Part shown: positions 59,155 to 64,000 of the stretch, piece after piece
Numbering within the stretch: the stretch's first letter is position 1
Layout: each line of letters opens with the position of its first letter
Source of the DNA: Pseudomonadota bacterium
GTDB lineage: Bacteria > Pseudomonadota > Alphaproteobacteria > Rhodobacterales > Rhodobacteraceae
DNA length: 64,000 nt
Direction: 5' to 3'
NCBI GenBank assembly: GCA_021845805.1
Contig: JAJZVD010000011.1
Coordinates: forward strand, 1 to 64,000
Program-made: the position numbers and the translations under genes
Notes under the pieces: generated by a model
What the model was told of the DNA's origin: nothing
Databases searched by the model: none
Seen by the model: the letters and a program-made list of their open reading frames with translations, nothing else

Positions 59155-60650
59155 CAGATCATCTCCTCGGCCTTGGCGGCGCGGGCCTTCTTTTCCAGCT
59201 TCTTCAGGTTCTGCGCGCGGAACTCGGGCATCAGGTTCGGCTCGCCTTCCCAGACGCCCGCGGTATCGCCGCTGCCCACGCCGCCGAAGAAGGCCCGCAT
59301 CCGATCCATCCGGTCGCGGTTGTCGATGGCGGCATTCACCACCTCGGCCAGCGATCCCGCCCCGGCCGGGCCCATCAGCGGCCGGGCCGAGATGAGGTTG
59401 GTGAAGTAAAGTGCGGGCAGCCCCAGTTCCTTGGCGCGCTGCACCACGGGGGTGGTGCCGATGGCAAGGTCGGGGCGCACGGCCTCCATCGCCGCAAGAT
59501 CGTCTTCGAGGCTGGCGCGAAAGACGACCTTGACACCCTTGGCCACCAGCCAGTCGCGATCGGCGGCCGACCAGGGCGTGCTGGCGCAGGCGGTGCCGAC
59601 ATAGGGCACCCGGGCGCCGCTTTCGATCAGCAGCCGCGCGACGAGCAGCTCCGAACCCTCATACCCCGAGAGCGTGATGGTGCCCGTGATGGGCGTCGCG
59701 GATAGGGCCGCCCGGATCGCAGGAAGGAATGCGGTCTGGGCGGCGGCGACGTGTCGAGAGGGGAGCCCGAACGCATCGCCAATGGCGGCAAGCCAGGCCG
59801 CGGTTCCGTCATGGCCGACGGGGGCAGAGCCGACGATGGCACGGCCCGCGGCCTGAAACTCGCGGATGGCTGCGGTGTAGAAGGGGTGGATCGCCGCCGC
59901 CACGCCGCAATCGAGCGCGGCGTAAAGCTCGCGCCATTCACGGGTGGGAACGGCGGGGCCCACGGCAAGCCCCATCGGGGCCAGCATCGCGCCGATCATC
60001 ATCGGGTCGGCGGGGAACATCTCGCCCAGAAGGGCCACGGTCGGCCGGTCGGCCTTGCCGATGGCCGGGGCCTGCACGGGGCCGGCCTCGATCTCGGTGC
60101 GGGCATAGCGCAGCATGGCGCCGGCCAGCACGTCCTTGGCCTCGGCATGGGTCGGCACGCCGAATCCCGGCACGTCGATCCCCACGATCCGCACGCCGTC
60201 GATTTCCTTCGGCAAGAGCTTCAGCGGCACGCCCGAGGCGGTGGGCACGCAGAGGTTGGTGACCACGATCGCGTCATAGCGTGCGGGGTCGGCCAGCTGG
60301 TGGACGGCGGCGCGGATATCCTCGAACAGCTTGCCGGTGACGAGCGTTTCGGAATTGAAGGGCACATAGCCCACGCTGCGCCGGGCGCCGTAGAAATGGC
60401 TGACGAAGCTCAGCCCGTAGACGCAGCAGGCCGAGCCCGACAGCACCGTGGCCACCCGCCGCATCCGAAGCCCGACGCGCAGGCTGCCGAAGGCCGGGCA
60501 CATGCTTTGCGGCTTGTCATGCGGGCCCTGCGGGTAATCGCGGGCGAAGGCGTCCAACATCTCGGCATTGCCGCTGGCGCGCGCCGCGGCCTCCATCCGG
60601 GCGCTGCCGGATGCGCAGCCCAGGCTGTCGATGGGTGGCTGGTCGGTCAT
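59154..60650 (-). CDS. bchY: Chlorophyllide a reductase subunit Y
   Basis: 498 residues. NifD-like partner of BchZ. Cluster cysteines in [38 protein letters not shown] and [20 protein letters not shown] lies 9 bases upstream of ATG 60650 inside a small coupled ORF. Confidence 0.97.
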   Translation of the reverse strand: MTDQPPIDSLGCASGSARMEAAARASGNAEMLDAFARDYPQGPHDKPQSMCPAFGSLRVGLRMRRVATVLSGSACCVYGLSFVSHFYGARRSVGYVPFNSETLVTGKLFEDIRAAVHQLADPARYDAIVVTNLCVPTASGVPLKLLPKEIDGVRIVGIDVPGFGVPTHAEAKDVLAGAMLRYARTEIEAGPVQAPAIGKADRPTVALLGEMFPADPMMIGAMLAPMGLAVGPAVPTREWRELYAALDCGVAAAIHPFYTAAIREFQAAGRAIVGSAPVGHDGTAAWLAAIGDAFGLPSRHVAAAQTAFLPAIRAALSATPITGTITLSGYEGSELLVARLLIESGARVPYVGTACASTPWSAADRDWLVAKGVKVVFRASLEDDLAAMEAVRPDLAIGTTPVVQRAKELGLPALYFTNLISARPLMGPAGAGSLAEVVNAAIDNRDRMDRMRAFFGGVGSGDTAGVWEGEPNLMPEFRAQNLKKLEKKARAAKAEEMI

Positions 60651-60727
60651 TTTCCGGCCTCCTTGCGGGGCTTGGCCAGGCGGGCCAGCGCGGCGTCGAG
60701 GCGGGAGAGGGCGTCGAGGTCAAACAT
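60647..60727 (-). CDS. Possible 26-residue leader/coupling ORF between bchX and bchY
   Basis: ATG 60727 overlaps the bchX end by 8 bases; its TGA overlaps the bchY ATG (ATGA). The product begins [20 protein letters not shown], an amphipathic basic helix. No known family. It may simply couple translation and contains the bchY ribosome site. Confidence 0.35.
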   Translation of the reverse strand: MFDLDALSRLDAALARLAKPRKEAGK

Positions 60728-61721
60728 GGTCGTAGACCACTTCCAGAGAGACCTTGGTGGTCTGGTTCTTGCCCCGCATGTCGGTGTCGGTGGCGGGTTC
60801 CAGCACGAAATCGGCCCCCGTCGTCTCGGCGCTGAAGAGGCCGAGCAGCCCGTCCTGGCTGAGCGGGCGGGGGCGCACCGGCGGCGCCACGGCGACGCTG
60901 TCAGCCAGGCCTGCGAACATGTCGCCCCATTGGGTCGCGCGGGTGCCCACGATCTGGTAGGCGGCCGACTTGCGCCGCAGGTCGTCATCGGCGGGAATGG
61001 CCGCAAGGATCGGGATGCCGACCGCCTCGGCAAAGGCCGCGGCCTCGCCCGTGCCGTCATCCTTGTTGATGACGATGCCCGCGACGCCCACGTTGCCGCC
61101 GAGCTTGCGGAAATACTCCACCGCCGAGCAGACGTTGTTGGCGACATAGAGCGACTGGAGGTCGTTCGAGCCGACGATGATGACTTTTTGCGCCATGTCG
61201 CGGGCGATCGGCAGGCCGAAGCCGCCGCAGACCACGTCGCCCAGAAAGTCGAGCAGGACGTAGTCGAAATCCCAGTCGTGGAAGCCCAGCTTTTCCAGCA
61301 GCTCGAAGCCGTGGATGATGCCCCGCCCGCCGCAGCCGCGGCCGACCTCGGGCCCGCCCAGTTCCATCGCGAAGACCCCGCCGCGCTTGAAGCAGACGTC
61401 GCCGATCTTCACCTCTTCGCCCGCCAGCTTCTTGCGGGTGGAGGTTTCGATGATCGTGGGGCAGGCCTTGCCGCCGAACAGAAGGCTGGTGGTGTCGGAT
61501 TTCGGGTCGCAGCCGATCAGCAGCACGCGCTTGCCCATCTCGGCCATCATGTGGCTGAGGTTGGCCAGCGTGAAGGACTTGCCGATCCCGCCCTTGCCGT
61601 AGATCGCGATGATCTGGGTCTTTTTCGTCGGTTCCTGTGCGGGAACCTCCAGCGTGGGCTCGGCCGCCTCAGCCCGCAGCCGGGCATCGAAGTCCTTCAG
61701 ATTCGGCACGTCGAGGGTCAT
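60720..61721 (-). CDS. bchX: Chlorophyllide a reductase iron protein
   Basis: 333 residues. NifH-like ATPase donating electrons to BchYZ. P-loop [20 protein letters not shown], cluster cysteines in [14 protein letters not shown] and [28 protein letters not shown] switch. ATG 61721 overlaps bchC by 4 bases. Confidence 0.97.
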   Translation of the reverse strand: MTLDVPNLKDFDARLRAEAAEPTLEVPAQEPTKKTQIIAIYGKGGIGKSFTLANLSHMMAEMGKRVLLIGCDPKSDTTSLLFGGKACPTIIETSTRKKLAGEEVKIGDVCFKRGGVFAMELGGPEVGRGCGGRGIIHGFELLEKLGFHDWDFDYVLLDFLGDVVCGGFGLPIARDMAQKVIIVGSNDLQSLYVANNVCSAVEYFRKLGGNVGVAGIVINKDDGTGEAAAFAEAVGIPILAAIPADDDLRRKSAAYQIVGTRATQWGDMFAGLADSVAVAPPVRPRPLSQDGLLGLFSAETTGADFVLEPATDTDMRGKNQTTKVSLEVVYDHV

Positions 61722-62659
61722 TGAACCGCTCCCCACTCCAGGATCATCTTCAGGCAGGCGGGATCGCCGAAGGCCTGTTCGTAGGCGGCCGCCGCCTGGG
61801 ACGCCGGGCGGCGATGCGTGATGAGGCCGCCAAGCGAAAGGGTTCCGGCGTCGATCAGGGCACGGGTGGCGGCCAGGTCGGCGGGCGTCCATTCGGCGGC
61901 AATGCGCAGCCGCGCCTCACGCATGAAGGCGGCAGGGAAGGCAAAGGTCAGCGGCGCGGGGTAGAAGCCGGCCAGGACCAGCTCGCCACCGCGGGCGAGG
62001 CGCGCGATCAGGCTGTCAAGCAGCGCGCCGTTGCCGGAGGCGTCGAAGATCGTGCGGTAGTCGCGGCGCGGATCGGTTTCGGGGTCGATGACCGCGTAAC
62101 CTTCGCCACCCGCCATCCGGTCGGGCGCAACCTCCCACACCGTCGGGGCGGGGCCGCCGGCCGCCAGGGTCAGCCGGGCCAGAAGACGGCCCAGCACCCC
62201 GTGACCCACGATCAGTTCCGGCAGCGCGGTCTGCACACCCGCCAGCGCATGGCGCGCCGTCGCGGCCAGCGCCAGAAGCGCACCTTCCGCGCCGCAGCCG
62301 GGGTCGATCCGGGCCACGCGGGAGCCCCGCGTCACGATCCGGCGTGAGGCCGCACCGAAGAGGCCGCGCGCACCCTCGTAGCAGGCCGCGCCCGGCACGA
62401 AGACCGTCTGGCCCGTCCGCAAGCCGCTGCCCGGTCCGGCCTCGACCACCTCGCCGGTGGCCTCGTAGCCCGGAACAAGCGGGTAACCCATGTGCGGGAA
62501 GGGCGGGATCTGCCCGGTCCAGAACAGCTTTTCCGTACCGGTCGAGATGCCCGTATGGCGCACGTCGACGACGATGTCGTCATCGCCCGGCGCGTTCAGG
62601 CCAAGCTGACCAAGCCGCAAGGCGCGGGGCCCGTCCAGGATGACTGCGGTGGTCAACAT
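61718..62659 (-). CDS. bchC: Bacteriochlorophyllide a dehydrogenase
   Basis: 313 residues. MDR-type oxidoreductase turning the C3 hydroxyethyl into acetyl. GroES-like [20 protein letters not shown] and [20 protein letters not shown]; nucleotide domain [20 protein letters not shown]. First gene of bchCXYZ-puf, whose promoter at 62716-62763 carries a PpsR box. Confidence 0.95.
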   Translation of the reverse strand: MLTTAVILDGPRALRLGQLGLNAPGDDDIVVDVRHTGISTGTEKLFWTGQIPPFPHMGYPLVPGYEATGEVVEAGPGSGLRTGQTVFVPGAACYEGARGLFGAASRRIVTRGSRVARIDPGCGAEGALLALAATARHALAGVQTALPELIVGHGVLGRLLARLTLAAGGPAPTVWEVAPDRMAGGEGYAVIDPETDPRRDYRTIFDASGNGALLDSLIARLARGGELVLAGFYPAPLTFAFPAAFMREARLRIAAEWTPADLAATRALIDAGTLSLGGLITHRRPASQAAAAYEQAFGDPACLKMILEWGAVQ

Positions 62660-62715
62660 CTTTCAGCCCTCCTCTCTCTCGCATCCGCATCCAAGACTCG
62701 GCACAGCGGGAGGCT

Positions 62716-62763
62716 AAGAAGTAATCATAAGTTGACATTCTAATCTGTCAACTAAAATGGACA
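62716..62763 (-). promoter_or_regulatory. bchC promoter with PpsR/CrtJ box
   Basis: TGTCAACTAAAATGGACA (62746-62763) is a perfect TGT-N12-ACA box. On the minus strand TTGACA (62751-62746) and TATGAT (62729-62724) are spaced by 16 bases, an excellent sigma-70 promoter with the start near 62716, 57 bases before bchC. A TGT-N8-ACA element lies at 62782-62795. Confidence 0.8.
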
Positions 62764-62812
62764 CTGCCCGAAGTTTACAATTGTCTGCGTTGACAGTCGG
62801 GCGCGGCGGACC

Positions 62813-63928
62813 CTAGCGCGTCGCAAGGACGACCGAGGTCAGGAAGGGCCGCACCGTCGGGATCGCGCGGACCCCGGAAAACCCTGCATCGGTGCAGAGT
62901 TGCGCGATTTCCTCGGCCGAACGGCAGCGGCCGGTGCGCATCGCCAGGGTGTAGAAGGCGAAATAGACATCGCCCGCCATCGTAGGACGGGCCCCGCCCG
63001 ACATGGGTTCCGAGATCAGCAGGCGCCCGCCGGGCGGCAGCGCGGCATGGGCCTGGGACAGCAGCGCCGCCACGGTCGAATCCGCATGATCGTAGAGAAC
63101 CCGGACCATGCTGATCGCATCGGCGCCGCGGGGCAGGGGGTCGGTACGGAACGAGCCCGGACGGATCTCGGCGCGCGCGGCCAGCCCGTGGCGCGCGAAG
63201 CGGGCGGTGGCGCCCGCCACCACCTCGGGCAGGTCGAACAGCATCAGCCGCGGCCCGGTCCAGCGGCGGCCCACCGCCGAGAGAAAGGCGCCGGTTCCGC
63301 CGCCCACATCCATCAGGCAGCCGACCTCGGCAAGGCTGACCGCCCGAAGCGTCTCTTCGGCCACCAGCTCCTGGCTTTCGGCCATCAGATCCGAATAGGT
63401 CGCGGCAACCTCGGGCGCGACGGGGCCCGCCGCGCCGAAGACATAGGGCCAGAACCGGGCAAGTTCGGTGTCGACCTCGCTGCGCAGAAGGGCCACGGGG
63501 TCGGTCAGGTCGCGGTAGAGCACATGGTGATGACGGATCATCGCGCCCAGACCGGGAACCCCCAGGAGCGCCGCGCCGCGCCGGGCCAGGGCATAGCGCC
63601 CGCCCCGCCCCCGGCGCAGCAGGCGCAGGGCCACGCCCGCCTGCAGCAGAATCGCGGCGCGGTCCGCGGCAAGACCCAGAACGGGGGCAAGTTCGGCCGC
63701 GGTGCGGGGCCGGTCGCGCAGCCGGTCAAGCACGCCAAGCTCCACCAGCGCCAGCAGGGCCTGCGAGCCGACGAAGCCCGAGACAAGGCCCATCAGCGCC
63801 TCGCCCTCGCGCCGGGCAAGGCCGCGGGTCGCGGGAAAGCCTGCCGCCCATCGCTGGAACCCGCGCGAGGCGACCAGTTCCAGCATCCAGCGGCGCGGCC
63901 CGGGCGGCCAGGCGGCGCGCCCGAACAT
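62813..63928 (-). CDS. crtF: Hydroxyneurosporene O-methyltransferase
   Basis: 371 residues. SAM-dependent O-methyltransferase of spheroidene synthesis. N-terminal dimerisation wHTH ([20 protein letters not shown]), SAM motif [19 protein letters not shown], catalytic region [20 protein letters not shown] 63928 overlaps the crtE stop (TGATG); GTG 63931 is an alternative. Confidence 0.94.
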   Translation of the reverse strand: MFGRAAWPPGPRRWMLELVASRGFQRWAAGFPATRGLARREGEALMGLVSGFVGSQALLALVELGVLDRLRDRPRTAAELAPVLGLAADRAAILLQAGVALRLLRRGRGGRYALARRGAALLGVPGLGAMIRHHHVLYRDLTDPVALLRSEVDTELARFWPYVFGAAGPVAPEVAATYSDLMAESQELVAEETLRAVSLAEVGCLMDVGGGTGAFLSAVGRRWTGPRLMLFDLPEVVAGATARFARHGLAARAEIRPGSFRTDPLPRGADAISMVRVLYDHADSTVAALLSQAHAALPPGGRLLISEPMSGGARPTMAGDVYFAFYTLAMRTGRCRSAEEIAQLCTDAGFSGVRAIPTVRPFLTSVVLATR

Positions 63929-63999
63929 CACAGCGCCTGACGGACCGGCGCCACCGGCGTCAGGCGTTCCGCCTGGGCCCGCACCATGCGGGCCAGCGC
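63928..63999 (-). CDS. crtE: CrtE (geranylgeranyl diphosphate synthase), C-terminal end only
   Basis: Twenty-three residues plus the stop, ending APVRQAL, run off the right edge of the window (5' end missing). The call rests on the crtE-crtF order and the TGATG overlap, not on motifs. Confidence 0.5.
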   Translation of the reverse strand, partial: ALARMVRAQAERLTPVAPVRQAL

Positions 64000-64000
64000 G

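Overview
The window is high-GC DNA (roughly 70 percent by eye) from an anoxygenic phototrophic alphaproteobacterium, most likely of the Rhodobacteraceae (Rhodovulum or Roseobacter type). The evidence is the gene order crtEF-bchCXYZ-pufQBALMC, bchFNBHLM-lhaA-puhABC-bciE-acsF-puhE-hemA-cycA and ppaA-ppsR-bchG-bch2-bchP-idi, a spheroidene-type crtA, a four-haem pufC, no pufX, and an aerobic (AcsF) ring-E cyclase with no bchE or bchJ in their usual place. No rRNA, tRNA, insertion sequence or CRISPR array was seen.

1-14714 (+): the 3' end of a GMC oxidoreductase, then a GntR/UTRA regulator with a palindromic promoter, then a tightly coupled catabolic operon. The operon encodes a Tat-exported solute-binding protein and a complete LIV-type ABC transporter, both subunits of an aconitase-family dehydratase, a PEP-mutase/isocitrate-lyase-family lyase, both hydantoinase/oxoprolinase subunits, an isochorismatase-fold protein without the usual cysteine, and a fumarate-reductase-like flavoprotein. 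Together they suggest import, ring or amide opening, hydro-lyase and C-C lyase steps on an unidentified substrate. 14729-19850: small redox and regulatory genes (DJ-1/PfpI, a truncated SDR, an NADP-binding reductase, a divergent LysR regulator, an AraC regulator and a divergent MDR dehydrogenase).

19865-64000: an uninterrupted photosynthesis gene cluster (PGC) that runs off the right edge. crtIB (-) and crtA-bchIDO (+) diverge from a promoter region carrying PpsR-type boxes. Downstream of bchO lie two genes I read as a second, miniaturised AerR/PpsR pair: a B12-binding-fold protein and a PpsR without its two PAS domains. 28384-45274 is the long leftward bchF-to-cycA superoperon, ending in a small membrane protein and a SOUL haem-binding protein. 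45275-45621 is the divergent bchF/ppaA control region with two perfect TGT-N12-ACA boxes. 45622-51833 (+) carries ppaA, ppsR, bchG, bch2, bchP and idi. 51856-63999 (-) carries dxs, pufCMLABQ, bchZYXC, crtF and the end of crtE, read leftward from crtE.

The PGC genes supply ALA (hemA), Mg chelation (bchHID), methylation (bchM), ring-E closure (acsF/bciE), the two nitrogenase-like reductases (bchLNB, bchXYZ), the C3 side-chain steps (bchF, bchC), tail addition and reduction (bchG, bchP), carotenoids (crt, idi, dxs), the LH1-RC proteins with assembly factors, and cytochrome c2. Canonical PpaA/PpsR plus TGT-N12-ACA boxes form the redox/light control layer; the extra mini pair is the most interesting unexplained element.
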